Below are positions 7,571 through 16,322 of a stretch of DNA of 43,466 nucleotides, piece after piece. The notes under the pieces were generated by a model. The model worked only from the letters and a program-made list of their open reading frames with translations, was not told where the DNA came from and searched no databases. The translations under genes were made by a program, and so were the position numbers. How positions within the stretch are numbered: the first letter of the stretch is position 1; each line of letters begins with the position of its first letter. The DNA lies in the NCBI GenBank assembly GCA_017996175.1, contig JAGOHK010000031.1, positions 1 through 43,466 on the forward strand, in the 5' to 3' direction. The stretch is from Leptospiraceae bacterium (GTDB lineage Bacteria > Spirochaetota > Leptospiria > Leptospirales > Leptospiraceae).

Positions 7571-8353
7571 ATGTTAACCACAAAAATTCCTTTTTACCAA
7601 ATCATCGGTAAAGAGGAAGAAATTTTTTTAAAGGCAGCCGAAGAACGGTTGCCTGTGTTACTGAAAGGTCCAACTGGATCGGGTAAATCTAGATTCTTAG
7701 AATACATCGCTCATAAAATGAATCGTAGGCTAATCACTGTTCTTTGCAACGAGGAAACATCCGCTACCGATTTAGTGGGAAGATACTTAGTGAAAGGTGC
7801 AGACACGATTTGGCAAGACGGACCTTTGACTACGGCTGTAAAAGAAGGGGCGATTTTGTATTTAGATGAAATTGCCGAGTCAAGACCGGATACGATGGTC
7901 GCGATTCACTCTTTGACAGATCATAGAAGAGTTTTATTTATTGATCGAAAGAATGAGGATATTCCTGCTAATCCGAACTTTTTATTAGTCGCCTCATTTA
8001 ACCCTGGATACCAAAAAAGTTTTAAAGAGCTAAAACCTTCCACCAGACAAAGATTTCTCTGTATGGAGTTCCCTTATCCGAAAGCGGAACTAGAAGAAAA
8101 AATTGTTTGCGGCGAAACAGGATTAGACGCTTCTCAAGTAAAACAATTAGTAAAGTTTGCAAACTTAGTTCGTTCTCGTCCAGAGCTTGGACTAGAAGAA
8201 ACAATTTCCACCCGTTTGCTCGTAGCCACAGCAACTCTTATTGGAAAAGGTTTGCCGCCAAGACTTTCTGCAAGAACTGCCATGATTCTTCCAATCACCG
8301 ACGACCCTGATACGGTAGATGCATTGCAAGAAAGTTTTAATTTATATTTTTAG
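7571..8353 (+). CDS. norQ: NorQ/CbbQ-type MoxR AAA+ ATPase
   Basis: This 260-residue AAA+ protein has Walker A GPTGSGKS (33-40) and Walker B ILYLDEIAE (Asp99-Glu100), with a sensor region (VASFNPGY) and an arginine-finger region (STRQRF). NorQ works with the VWA protein NorD in the cytoplasm to activate NO reductase, probably by helping to insert the non-haem iron FeB. It lies directly between norB and norD with very short spacing, the classical order. Related MoxR/CbbQ/GvpN ATPases share these motifs, so the assignment rests on sequence and position together. Confidence 0.93.
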   Translation: MLTTKIPFYQIIGKEEEIFLKAAEERLPVLLKGPTGSGKSRFLEYIAHKMNRRLITVLCNEETSATDLVGRYLVKGADTIWQDGPLTTAVKEGAILYLDEIAESRPDTMVAIHSLTDHRRVLFIDRKNEDIPANPNFLLVASFNPGYQKSFKELKPSTRQRFLCMEFPYPKAELEEKIVCGETGLDASQVKQLVKFANLVRSRPELGLEETISTRLLVATATLIGKGLPPRLSARTAMILPITDDPDTVDALQESFNLYF

Positions 8354-8362
8354 GTCAATACA

Positions 8363-10078
8363 GTGGAGTGGGATCAATTCGTATTTTATCATTTGCATAA
8401 AAGATACCGACGTTGGAAAAAATTCCTTACGCCTAAAAGTCCCTATTTCTTATATAATTTTAAATCGAGAGAAAAATACCTACAACGGTTTTTGTATTTA
8501 CTCTCCGGTGCTTCTTTTCAAATCCAATACACGGAAGAAAATATTCGCTGGGTAGGGGATATTCTATATTTGCCGGAAAATATAAATTTACTTTTAGATG
8601 AAAAAGATAGTGATTTGCATATCCATTTTCTACTTCTGTATTTAGCAGAGAAAAGAAAGAATTTTAATTCTGCACAAAGTATTTTTATTTTCAATTCTAT
8701 CAAGAGGATACTACAAAATTACCCAAAACTAAAAGAACCATTTCGAGACTGGAAGAAATCTTTAGTAGAGCTAAAACAAAAAGATAAATCTCAATTTCAG
8801 AGAATAATCCAATTATTCCACAATTCTTCTATCCAAATCAAGGAAGCGGATAAATCTAAGTTAACCTCTAAAGAAGGTGTAGGAAATTTAAAAAAGGAAG
8901 AAAGAAAAGAAGCAAAAATCAGTAAAAGTTTATCCGAGGCAGAAGTAATTGAAGAAGATAAAAAACAAATCGAGGACTATACTCTCGGACATAATTTTGA
9001 GAAGATTGAAACAGTAGAAGAATTTGACGGACAGTGGCGAGATCTAGATGGTTCTGATGAAATGGAAGAACAAGAAGAAGCAGTCAGTGAATTAAAACTA
9101 AAACATTTAATACGAACCGAAAACCCAGCTCATTCAACTGTGACAACTGAATCCGGTCTTGGATTTGGTGGGGAAATTGGGGATGATAAAGAAAGAGTGG
9201 TTACAGCTTGTTACCCGGAATGGAATTTTAAACAAAAAAAATATCTTTCAAATCATTGCACCATTCACGAAGAAAATTATCTAGAATATAAATCCGAATA
9301 CATAGAAAAATTACTTTCTAAAAATAAAAAAACATCCAGTCATCTCAAACGAAAATTACACAGTCTATTAAATTTAAAAACTATACAAAGAAAAAAAAGT
9401 TCTGGTGAAGACATAGACTTAGATGCGGTAGTCGAAAGATACTCCGATATAGTTGCCAAAATTACTCCAAGCGAATATATCTACACTCGAAAAAAGCGAG
9501 AATATTCTGATATATTCATTTATTTCCTGATGGATATAAGTCTTTCTACTGATTCTTGGATTTCCGGCAAACGCATATTAGACTTAGAAAAGGAGGCATT
9601 ACTTTTATTCTGTGATGCCCTAGACGATATTTCTATTCCGTTCGCTCTGAGCGCTTTTTATTCTAGAACTAGAAATCATTGTAAATACCTAAATATCAAA
9701 CAACCAAAAGAAAACTGGAACCAAGTAAAAAATAAACTAGGGGCAATTGAACCAATTGGTTATACAAGAATTGGTCCTGCCCTAAGACATACAAATCATC
9801 TATTAGAAGAAGTCCCCGCGAGGCAAAAATGGATTATCCTCTTCACGGACGCTAGACCCAACGACTATGATAGATACGAAGGAAAATACGGAACAGAAGA
9901 TGTACACAAGGCAATTAAAGAATTAAAACAAAACGGTATTCATTTACATACTCTCGCCATCGGAAAAGAAGAAAAACCATCTATCCCTGAAATGATGCGC
10001 GAAGCTAGCTATAATATGCTCATACACCCAGACAAACTAATCGACTCCCTAGAAAAATTTTTCCGGAAAGTTATATAA
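8363..10078 (+). CDS. norD: NorD-type VWA-domain NO reductase activation protein
   Basis: The 571-residue protein starts with GTG at 8363, 9 bp after the norQ stop; no strong ribosome site is seen, so coupling is plausible. The N-terminal part is basic, the centre (about 155-235) is highly charged and probably flexible, and residues from about 385 onward form a VWA domain with the MIDAS motif DISLS, the later Thr in GYTRIGPALRH and the Asp in FTDARPNDYD. NorD is the partner of NorQ and is required for active cNOR in proteobacteria. norE and norF are absent downstream; instead a repeat-rich intergenic region begins 22 bp after the stop. Confidence 0.92.
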   Translation: MEWDQFVFYHLHKRYRRWKKFLTPKSPYFLYNFKSREKYLQRFLYLLSGASFQIQYTEENIRWVGDILYLPENINLLLDEKDSDLHIHFLLLYLAEKRKNFNSAQSIFIFNSIKRILQNYPKLKEPFRDWKKSLVELKQKDKSQFQRIIQLFHNSSIQIKEADKSKLTSKEGVGNLKKEERKEAKISKSLSEAEVIEEDKKQIEDYTLGHNFEKIETVEEFDGQWRDLDGSDEMEEQEEAVSELKLKHLIRTENPAHSTVTTESGLGFGGEIGDDKERVVTACYPEWNFKQKKYLSNHCTIHEENYLEYKSEYIEKLLSKNKKTSSHLKRKLHSLLNLKTIQRKKSSGEDIDLDAVVERYSDIVAKITPSEYIYTRKKREYSDIFIYFLMDISLSTDSWISGKRILDLEKEALLLFCDALDDISIPFALSAFYSRTRNHCKYLNIKQPKENWNQVKNKLGAIEPIGYTRIGPALRHTNHLLEEVPARQKWIILFTDARPNDYDRYEGKYGTEDVHKAIKELKQNGIHLHTLAIGKEEKPSIPEMMREASYNMLIHPDKLIDSLEKFFRKVI

Positions 10079-10286
10079 CGATAGTCGAGATTACGAATTG
10101 TTACCCACAAGTAAAATAAGGGATTTACCACCGATTACACCGATGGACACCGATATTAATTTATAGAGTGTTATTCAAGATTTAAGATGGATGTTATGCA
10201 ATTCCATCAGAATCTTTTGTAAAATAGCCTAAATATCTCATTTAATAACTGACATTACGCAAAATTGATAATTTACGGAGCCAAAG

Positions 10287-10409
10287 ATGATTTTGAGAAT
10301 ATTAGAGAATGCTAATGAATTAATGAATAAGCAGGTTTGGGCGGCAGCCCAGGTCGCCGACAGGCTCCCTATCTCTCACCTAAGCGCGCTTGCGCGTAAG
10401 GTGAGTTAA
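10287..10409 (+). CDS. Possible 40-residue ORF inside the inverted-repeat element
   Basis: An ATG at 10287 is preceded by ACGGAG at 10275-10280 (6 bp spacing). The ORF reads MILRILENANELMNKQVW and ends VSALARKVS-like, closing at the TAA of 10407-10409. Its last codons lie in the CTCACCT...AGGTGAG hairpin (10375-10405), so the tail may be repeat sequence added to a truncated gene. The first 28 residues look like a plausible amphipathic helix. No family is recognised. It could equally be chance. Confidence 0.3.
   Translation: MILRILENANELMNKQVWAAAQVADRLPISHLSALARKVS
10375..10405. repeat. Repeat R3 hairpin (CTCACCT...AGGTGAG)
   Basis: CTCACCTAAGCGCGC and GCGCGTAAGGTGAG form an imperfect hairpin with a 2-base loop. 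Related ends (ACTCACCTACGCA and TGCGTAAGTTGAGTT) bound the intergenic segment at 31429-31536. It is GC-rich compared with its surroundings. Confidence 0.55.
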
Positions 10410-10473
10410 TAATCTGATTTTTAATATGCAAAGAGCATTGTACCAGACGTAAGCTAAATTGGTTTTCGGAAAC

Positions 10474-10540
10474 TGTCATCCTGAGCGGGTCGAAGGATAC
10501 TACAACTATTGAGTATGGATTCGACAGGCTCACCATGACA
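10474..10540. repeat. Dispersed repeat R2, inverted pair
   Basis: TGTCATCCTGAGCGGGTCGA (start of 10474-10500) is an imperfect inverted copy of 10513-10540, which contains GGATTCGACAGGCTCACCAT. The core matches the copies in nirV (919-972) and near 42915-42938. Confidence 0.7.
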
Positions 10541-10729
10541 TCCGAAATTCAAATTGACTTGTGTATACCTCTAATCGGTGTTCATCGTCTTTATCGGTGG
10601 TAATCTTTTAATTTACTTGTGGGTAAGGTTATGCTGAATTCCTAGTTAGTAAATCTCGCTGCTGGGCATTTGTCTATTTTCTAAAACTTGATCTACTGAA
10701 TTTGTGGAGCGTATTAGTTCAAAAAACTA

Positions 10730-11593
10730 CTATTTCGATTCGATCAATTTTTTGACGTTAGACGAAATTTGATAAAGTTCTTTTACTTTTGAGAGTGGAA
10801 AAGATTCTTTATGTGTATGATTCGCTATTTTAGAAATTTCAATTATATGTTTTAAGATAGATTCAAGTAATACTTTTTCCTTTTCATCCGAAGTCCTTTT
10901 GGAGAGAGACGTAAGAACTTCAATATATATTTCCGCGATATGAGGTTGTCTTAGAATTTCTGCATAAGCAGGATTATAGTTTTGTGAAATTCCTTTACTG
11001 ACTATGTACAAACCTTCCAACCAACCACCGAGTTCTACCAAAACAGCAAGATTATCTTTTTTTTGTTTATGAAGATTCTTTTCAATTTGAAATTCTAAAT
11101 CCATAAGTCGGTCGCCTAACGCTTTTTGTTCGGCATGAAGAATTACTGCCTGATCCAGTGCGGACACTGTATTTTTTATATCGGGGGTAATGCCTAGTTT
11201 GTTCGTTAGTTCTAGAACAGTAGAACGAGTAAACCTAGCGTCTTCTTTTTCATCAGCATACAGAGATACAATCCCATCGGCGGCACGCATTCCAAGGTTC
11301 AATGCTAATTGTGATTCGTTTGGATAATCACTATTATTCTCGGAAACGGTTAATTTTTTCCAAGGAAAACCCATGTCATTCAAAAATTCAAATGAATGAA
11401 AAGCGGATGGAATAATATATTGTTTCCCATCAATACTAAAATTAAATTGTACAATCTCTTCTTCGATGGGTAATACTTGTTTACTTTTACTGTAGGCAAC
11501 GAAAACAATTACAGAAAGCATAAGTATTGTAATGAATGTTATAATATAGTATTTTGGATAGTTTGTTTGATCTGTCATAATTTTCTTAAACAT
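10730..11593 (-). CDS. Unknown protein with one N-terminal membrane helix
   Basis: I do not recognise this 287-residue protein. It has a short basic N-terminus, one hydrophobic helix (about residues 16-34) and a mostly helical, charged remainder without cysteines, which suggests a membrane-tethered periplasmic domain. A second possible start (Met7) lies just inside the first. It follows the upstream minus-strand gene by 9 bp, so the two are probably cotranscribed and may act together. No catalytic motif is visible. The downstream end abuts the repeat-rich region. Confidence 0.65.
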   Translation of the reverse strand: MFKKIMTDQTNYPKYYIITFITILMLSVIVFVAYSKSKQVLPIEEEIVQFNFSIDGKQYIIPSAFHSFEFLNDMGFPWKKLTVSENNSDYPNESQLALNLGMRAADGIVSLYADEKEDARFTRSTVLELTNKLGITPDIKNTVSALDQAVILHAEQKALGDRLMDLEFQIEKNLHKQKKDNLAVLVELGGWLEGLYIVSKGISQNYNPAYAEILRQPHIAEIYIEVLTSLSKRTSDEKEKVLLESILKHIIEISKIANHTHKESFPLSKVKELYQISSNVKKLIESK

Positions 11594-11602
11594 AAAGAGT
11601 GT

Positions 11603-12220
11603 CTATCGTATACAAGTTTTTCCATATTCTGCATTTATGCAGGGAACTTTTGCGGTGTCAGATTTTTTATTTCCAGCTTTTCTTGCTCGGAGTGGGTCAC
11701 TGTAGAATTCCACTTCCCCTGTATGATCGTAATAGAAGTCTTTTATATCCTGAGCGGTTTTCAAGGGCATTGGGGCATAAGCCACTATTACGTTTACTGA
11801 TGAGTAGCTGTCTTCTGATGTAGAGTCTAATAAGGTGAGTTCCACAACATAATGATAGGATTTTTCAGAAATTTCTTTTATATAGACTGGAGAGTCAATA
11901 TCTTCCCCAAAAATAGATACTTCATCTGAGTCTATGTTTAGTTGCCTAAATATGACTATTCGTAGTTTTTTTACATTTTCATCTGAGGCGATTCCAATTG
12001 CTGTTTTAGACAGATATACAGGAGCGGTTACTATGTATTTAACAGATTGATTTTTTTTTAAACCAATATGAAATCGCCTACCAGCCTCAACTGTGTAATT
12101 TTTATCTTTCAATTGAGCGATTACTTTGCTTACATTCGCTGATAAGTTTTTTTTGGGAACGACTGCCATAGATAAAAAGACACTTAATATAAGTACTGAG
12201 ATGAAAATTAAGTTCTTCAT
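11603..12220 (-). CDS. Unknown secreted protein with signal peptide
   Basis: This is a 205-residue protein of unrecognised family. MKNLIFISVLILSVFLSMA is a clear signal peptide. The mature part is rich in beta-type segments (KYIVTAPVYLSK, KLRIVIFRQL, YHYVVELTLLD) and ends with a basic tail containing two cysteines (PCINAEYGKTCIR) that could form a disulfide. It is the first gene of a two-gene minus-strand unit. The 249 bp between it and the CheA-like gene should hold divergent promoters; no operator is obvious there. Confidence 0.65.
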   Translation of the reverse strand: MKNLIFISVLILSVFLSMAVVPKKNLSANVSKVIAQLKDKNYTVEAGRRFHIGLKKNQSVKYIVTAPVYLSKTAIGIASDENVKKLRIVIFRQLNIDSDEVSIFGEDIDSPVYIKEISEKSYHYVVELTLLDSTSEDSYSSVNVIVAYAPMPLKTAQDIKDFYYDHTGEVEFYSDPLRARKAGNKKSDTAKVPCINAEYGKTCIR

Positions 12221-12469
12221 TGATTTATATGCATTGGACTATTTTAGCGTTTTTCGTCCATAGCTTTTTTGGGGAGCACCTGTTGTTTATAGAATTTTTC
12301 ACTTTGTTTGTATTCTCTTTTTACCAAAATGTATAGCTACTGCCAGAAATAAATTCCGATATTCAGTTTTTCGAGACTTTTTTCTACTTTCTTTAAATAA
12401 TAGATTGATAATATAAGAATATTCGGTATTTGTATGCCGAAATAGATAAAGGGAGATTTCTAAAAAAGT

Positions 12470-14149
12470 TTGGAAAAAGATAAGTTAAAACTATTTCTAG
12501 ATGAGAGTTATGAAACTCTTAATTCTCTGGATAAACAATTAATCCAACTCGGAAAAAATCCTGACCAGAGAGAATACCTAGATACAATCCATGCCAATTT
12601 TAAGACATTTTTGGATTCAGCGAAACTTTTTGGCTTTAACAAGCTAGGCTCCATGACCCATATAGGGGAGCGATTAATAGATCATTTGCGCTCTTCTGAA
12701 TATGACCTCAGTAACGAAATTATCACCATTATTCTAAAATTAAATTTCAGTATACGGGATATTGTATTTGCCATTGATGAAACTGGGAAAGAACCTCAGT
12801 TAATTAACTCTAGTATGGTAAGTGATATTGAAGAAATCATAACCAAGCAGGAATCTGGTGAAGAATTTATCGTCGCTACTAGTGATGACGAAGAGGATGG
12901 AACGAAACGTATCTCCTCTACTGATATTCCTATCGCAATGACTCCTATTTTTACAGAAGATGAAGTCATGGATGATTTGATGAATACGATTATTTCTTTA
13001 CTCCAAACGCAGATCCAGATCAAAGAAATTGCTTCCAAGGATAAATTTTCTCCTTTAGATACTCATTCCCGTAAATTAGAATTACTAACTCGTGACTTAT
13101 ACACAAAAGTCCACAAGGCAAAAACAAAGACTCTTGGAACACTTCTGCATAATTTTGATAAAGTTGTTTCGGACATTGCGCAAATGCAAGACAAACAAGT
13201 TTCTTTTGTTATCGAAGGTGGTGAGAAAGAACTCGATACGCGGATGCTTGATATTTTGCGCAACTGCTTGATTCATATTATAAAAAATTCTGTAGAGCAC
13301 GGAATTGAAATGCCTGAGATCCGAACAGAGCTAGGAAAATCAGCTATGGGCGAGATACATCTGAAGGCATTTCATCATGGTGAGTTATTTTACATAAAAA
13401 TCAAAGACGATGGTGCTGGTATTGAGCCAACACGTGTTAAACGGAAACTCATTGAAAAAAATTTACTTTTGACTGAAGAAGCAGAGCGGTTAACAGATCA
13501 GGAAGCAATCGATTATATTTTTCAGGAAGGATTTTCAAGTGCAAAGTCGTCTGCTGGCTTAGATATAGTAAGATCGAATATTGAACAGATTGCTGGAAAG
13601 TTTTATATCCATAAAAATACACCAGGCAAGGGAGTTGAGTTTCATATTACACTTCCTCTCATTGATGAAATTGTTCCGTCTATTGTTGTTTCCGTCGGAA
13701 CAGAACGTTATATTGTGACTCGTGCAAACCTGTATGAGATTATGCACTTAGAAAGTGATATTTTTATAAATACACTGGAAGTAATTAATGGATTCCCTAC
13801 TTATAAGCACCGCGGTGATTTGATACCAATTATTTTCCTTTCGCAAATTTTGAAATATGAGGATAACAAAGAAGTTGCCGATAGACAAAAAGATGCAGGG
13901 AAAAAAATATCCATTCTTATTTTAGAATTAAATAATTTCAAATACGGGCTTGTCGCAGATTTAGTAGAGGATATGAATGATGTAGTTGTTCGTCCGCTAA
14001 ACTTTGAAATTAAGAACGTATATCTTTTTTCGGGTCTTACTATTTTGAAAGATGAATCTCCTGCTCTCATACTAGATGTAGGAGAGATTATGCGGGTTCA
14101 TTTAAAAAACCTAGATTTGACAAATGTAGAAGTTGAGGAGATGGAATAA
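12470..14149 (+). CDS. cheA: CheA-like histidine kinase with degenerate Hpt and ATP-lid motifs
   Basis: The 559-residue protein has the CheA order: Hpt-like P1 (1-105), acidic linker (110-155), P3 dimerisation helices (165-240), P4 ATPase (245-400) and CheW-like P5 (400-545). There is no clear P2. The N box (HIIKNSVEHG, 269-278), G1 (DDGAGI, 313-318) and F box (IFQEGFS) are good. Two key parts are not. Aligning SAKLFGFNKL with the CheA P1 consensus puts Lys45 where the phospho-His belongs; His41 lies one helical turn earlier. The glycine-rich G2 loop (normally GRGVGMD) is shortened to SSAGLD (360-365). It may be a weak kinase or mainly a scaffold. The start is TTG at 12470 behind GGGAG at 12451; spacing is long, but no ATG is in frame nearby. 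cheW starts 3 bp after the stop. Confidence 0.85.
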   Translation: MEKDKLKLFLDESYETLNSLDKQLIQLGKNPDQREYLDTIHANFKTFLDSAKLFGFNKLGSMTHIGERLIDHLRSSEYDLSNEIITIILKLNFSIRDIVFAIDETGKEPQLINSSMVSDIEEIITKQESGEEFIVATSDDEEDGTKRISSTDIPIAMTPIFTEDEVMDDLMNTIISLLQTQIQIKEIASKDKFSPLDTHSRKLELLTRDLYTKVHKAKTKTLGTLLHNFDKVVSDIAQMQDKQVSFVIEGGEKELDTRMLDILRNCLIHIIKNSVEHGIEMPEIRTELGKSAMGEIHLKAFHHGELFYIKIKDDGAGIEPTRVKRKLIEKNLLLTEEAERLTDQEAIDYIFQEGFSSAKSSAGLDIVRSNIEQIAGKFYIHKNTPGKGVEFHITLPLIDEIVPSIVVSVGTERYIVTRANLYEIMHLESDIFINTLEVINGFPTYKHRGDLIPIIFLSQILKYEDNKEVADRQKDAGKKISILILELNNFKYGLVADLVEDMNDVVVRPLNFEIKNVYLFSGLTILKDESPALILDVGEIMRVHLKNLDLTNVEVEEME

Positions 14150-14152
14150 ACA

Positions 14153-14587
14153 ATGAAAAAGTTTTGCACATTCCTCATAAATGGTAATTTTTTTGGATTA
14201 GACATAAGTAAAGTATTTGCACTTGTGAAAGACATACCAATTATCCGTGTACCTCTGGCAAGTCGTTTTGTGAAAGGCTTGATTCAATATAGGGGACAAA
14301 TTATTACTGTCATAAGTGTTCGTAAGGTCTTTGATTTACCAGAAATTGAGTTAAACGAGAACTCTGCTCATGTAATTGTTCGAACAAGGTATGGACTTGT
14401 AAGTTTTCTGGTGGATGAATTAAAAGATATTGAAGAAATTACTCGGAATATTAGGATAGAAGTTCCTAAACTAATTCAAGGGGTGGACAGATACTTCCTA
14501 TCTCAGGCTTATCGTATCGACGAAACACTTCTTTTTATTTTGGACTCTGAAAAGGTGGTAGAATTTAGGTCAGATAGGATCTCTTAA
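14153..14587 (+). CDS. cheW: CheW-like chemotaxis coupling protein
   Basis: The 144-residue protein is a single CheW domain: FLINGNFFGLDISKV at the start, PLASRFVKGLIQYRGQIITV as the conserved core (compare the usual VRGVINLRG-type motif) and a C-terminal VDELKDIEEI segment. CheW links receptors to CheA in the signalling array. GAGGAG at the end of the CheA-like gene serves as ribosome site, and the 3 bp gap points to coupled translation. Here it presumably joins the soluble receptor encoded two genes downstream to the CheA-like protein. Confidence 0.92.
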   Translation: MKKFCTFLINGNFFGLDISKVFALVKDIPIIRVPLASRFVKGLIQYRGQIITVISVRKVFDLPEIELNENSAHVIVRTRYGLVSFLVDELKDIEEITRNIRIEVPKLIQGVDRYFLSQAYRIDETLLFILDSEKVVEFRSDRIS

Positions 14588-14604
14588 ATTTTGGTAGATG
14601 AACT

Positions 14605-15375
14605 ATGAGAAAAATCGTCATAAACAATCAAAAAGGCGGAAGTGGTAAAACAACAACCGCAGTAAATTTGTCTGCTGCTCTAGCAGAAAAAGGAAAACGA
14701 GTGCTCCTAATTGATTTGGATCCCCAAGCCTCTGCCTCTATTTGGCTTGGATTAAATAATTCGATTCAGGACAGGGATCTTTTTGATCTGAATGCGGGTG
14801 CTGAACTCATTCCAGAGCTTGCTCAGAAGACAAAAGTAAAAAATTTAGAAATGATTCCCTTTATTCCGCTTCGAAATAAATATTCCAAGGCAATGAAGGA
14901 ACATCCAAACAAAGCATCTATCCTAAGAAATAAATTCGCAAGTATAGATACCAAAAGATGGGACTATGTAATCTTTGATTGTTCGCCGGGGCTAAACCTG
15001 ACTACCCTCAACGCGATGGGAGCAGCCGATGAAATTATTATTCCTGTTGTTGTTCATGCCTTAGCATTGTATGGAGTTTTATCTTTACTCGAGACATTAG
15101 AATCTGTTCAAGCAAAATTAAATCCTAATTTAACAATTACAGGAATTTTACCTTGTCGTGTGGATCAAAATATTAAGCATAATTCCGAAATTGTAGATAT
15201 TTTGATTGAGAAATTTGGGGTGTTAGTATATAACACGTTTATTCGTGAAGATATAAAATTAGCTGAATCTCCTAGCTTTACTCAGACGATATTTCAATAT
15301 GATAGTAAAAGTATTGGTGCAAATGATTACCGGTCTTTTGCTGCTGAAGTAATTGCTCAGGAAAATAAAAAATAG
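14605..15375 (+). CDS. ParA/Soj-type ATPase, likely positioning factor for a cytosolic chemoreceptor cluster
   Basis: The 256-residue protein is a ParA/MinD-type P-loop ATPase with the deviant Walker A KGGSGKTTT (residues 10-18, signature Lys10), Walker A' LIDLDPQAS (Asp37, Asp39) and Walker B YVIFDCSPG. There is no ParB gene next to it. Instead it sits between cheW and a soluble receptor, exactly as PpfA neighbours TlpT in Rhodobacter sphaeroides, where the ATPase spaces and segregates the cytoplasmic receptor cluster over the nucleoid. The same role is inferred here. It lies 17 bp after cheW and 9 bp before the receptor gene. Confidence 0.88.
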   Translation: MRKIVINNQKGGSGKTTTAVNLSAALAEKGKRVLLIDLDPQASASIWLGLNNSIQDRDLFDLNAGAELIPELAQKTKVKNLEMIPFIPLRNKYSKAMKEHPNKASILRNKFASIDTKRWDYVIFDCSPGLNLTTLNAMGAADEIIIPVVVHALALYGVLSLLETLESVQAKLNPNLTITGILPCRVDQNIKHNSEIVDILIEKFGVLVYNTFIREDIKLAESPSFTQTIFQYDSKSIGANDYRSFAAEVIAQENKK

Positions 15376-15384
15376 GAACTTGCT

Positions 15385-16266
15385 ATGAATGACAGAAAAA
15401 CGATTGGAAATAACCCGTTTGCAACCATAAAATCGATTAGACCTCCTGTGAAAGAGGGCACACCCCAGGCAGGTGGTTCTGAACTTTCGAATATAGTTTA
15501 TACACTAGGAGACACCATTCACGAATTTTCTGAAATGGCTGAAGACTTAAATAAAAATTCGAGTAAATTAGAAAAACAAACGAATCAAGCTTCAAGTGCA
15601 TCTAAGCAACTCAGCCATAATGTAGTAGCGATGGGTAGTTCCTTAGAAAAATTAAAAACAGGAATTAAGAAAATCTCCGCAAGCTCTGCCAATTCAACCA
15701 AGTCCTCTTTATCAGCCTTAAAGTCTGCAGATTCTACTAATACTGTTTTTTCCAATCTCTTGGAAAGTAGTAAAGATTTGGATAAAATTGATAAAGTAGT
15801 AGCAGGTCTTGCGCAACAAATTAATCTTTTTGCACTAAATGCAAGTATTGAGGCGGCTAGGGCAGGCGAAGCGGGACGCGGTTTTGCTGTGGTTGCGAAC
15901 GAAATTAAAGAGTTAGCAAAAGAAACCAATAAAATTGCGGACGATATTCGTTATAAAATTGAGAATTTTTATCAGGATTCTAAGAAAGCAGTTGAGTCTA
16001 TGAATGAAATTTCTAGCCAATTACTTTCTATAAAAAATAACCAAAGCAATATTGACCAGTCTTTAGAGGAACAAACAAACTCCTTAACCGAGATTGCAAA
16101 GAATTCATCAAGTGTAGTGAAGTCTTCTAACAGTGTCATGGACAATATACTAAATGTTTATAAATTAGCGAAAGTTGCGTCCGAGGGCACGGAAAAGTCT
16201 ATCCGTTATACTAATACGCTCGCAAACTTAACTAACGATTTAAAGACTTTACTCGATAATAAATAA
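15385..16266 (+). CDS. Soluble methyl-accepting chemotaxis-type receptor (TlpT-like)
   Basis: This 293-residue protein has no membrane segment. An unstructured, Pro-rich N-terminus (about 1-35, with [17 protein letters not shown]) is followed by a long helical MCP signalling domain. The hairpin tip is intact: [20 protein letters not shown] followed by [15 protein letters not shown]. It should bind CheW and the CheA-like protein in the cytoplasm. No sensory domain is visible, so any input must come from the tip partners, the ParA ATPase or other proteins. By analogy with TlpT, the N-terminal tail is the candidate contact with the ParA protein. It ends 56 bp before the next gene, with an AGGCGA...TCGCCT stem between. 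Confidence 0.9.
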   Translation: MNDRKTIGNNPFATIKSIRPPVKEGTPQAGGSELSNIVYTLGDTIHEFSEMAEDLNKNSSKLEKQTNQASSASKQLSHNVVAMGSSLEKLKTGIKKISASSANSTKSSLSALKSADSTNTVFSNLLESSKDLDKIDKVVAGLAQQINLFALNASIEAARAGEAGRGFAVVANEIKELAKETNKIADDIRYKIENFYQDSKKAVESMNEISSQLLSIKNNQSNIDQSLEEQTNSLTEIAKNSSSVVKSSNSVMDNILNVYKLAKVASEGTEKSIRYTNTLANLTNDLKTLLDNK

Positions 16267-16322
16267 AGGCGACGTAAATTTTTTTCGCCTAATCTTAACC
16301 CAATAGGGGATTTCAAGGTTTC

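Larger units (their letters stand above)
10101..10626. mobile_element. About 530 bp element with 55 bp imperfect terminal inverted repeats (MITE-like)
   Basis: The left arm 10101-10155 and right arm 10572-10626 are imperfect inverted copies. The outermost 15 bases (TTACCCACAAGTAAA and its complement at 10612-10626) match exactly. The arms also share ACCACCGAT and ACACCGAT, the R1 core seen at 1795-1854. Nested inside are an inverted R2 pair (10474-10500 and 10513-10540), a GC-rich hairpin (10375-10405) and a 40-codon ORF. No transposase is encoded and no clear target duplication flanks it. It could be a non-autonomous mobile element or layered insertions of smaller repeats. It fills most of the 651 bp gene-free stretch 10079-10729. 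Confidence 0.6.

Noticed and set aside
10079..10729. CRISPR array or tandem repeat in the repeat-rich gap
   Set aside because: The repeats are inverted pairs of different families, not evenly spaced direct repeats with unique spacers.
14605..15375. ParA as a plasmid or chromosome partition gene marking an origin
   Set aside because: No parB, parS-like clusters or replication genes are nearby; the Che context explains it better.
15585..15929. Minus-strand 114-codon frame opposite the soluble receptor
   Set aside because: It lies wholly opposite a clear MCP signalling domain and is a codon-bias shadow. The similar frames at 21173-21595 and 27534-27857 are rejected for the same reason.
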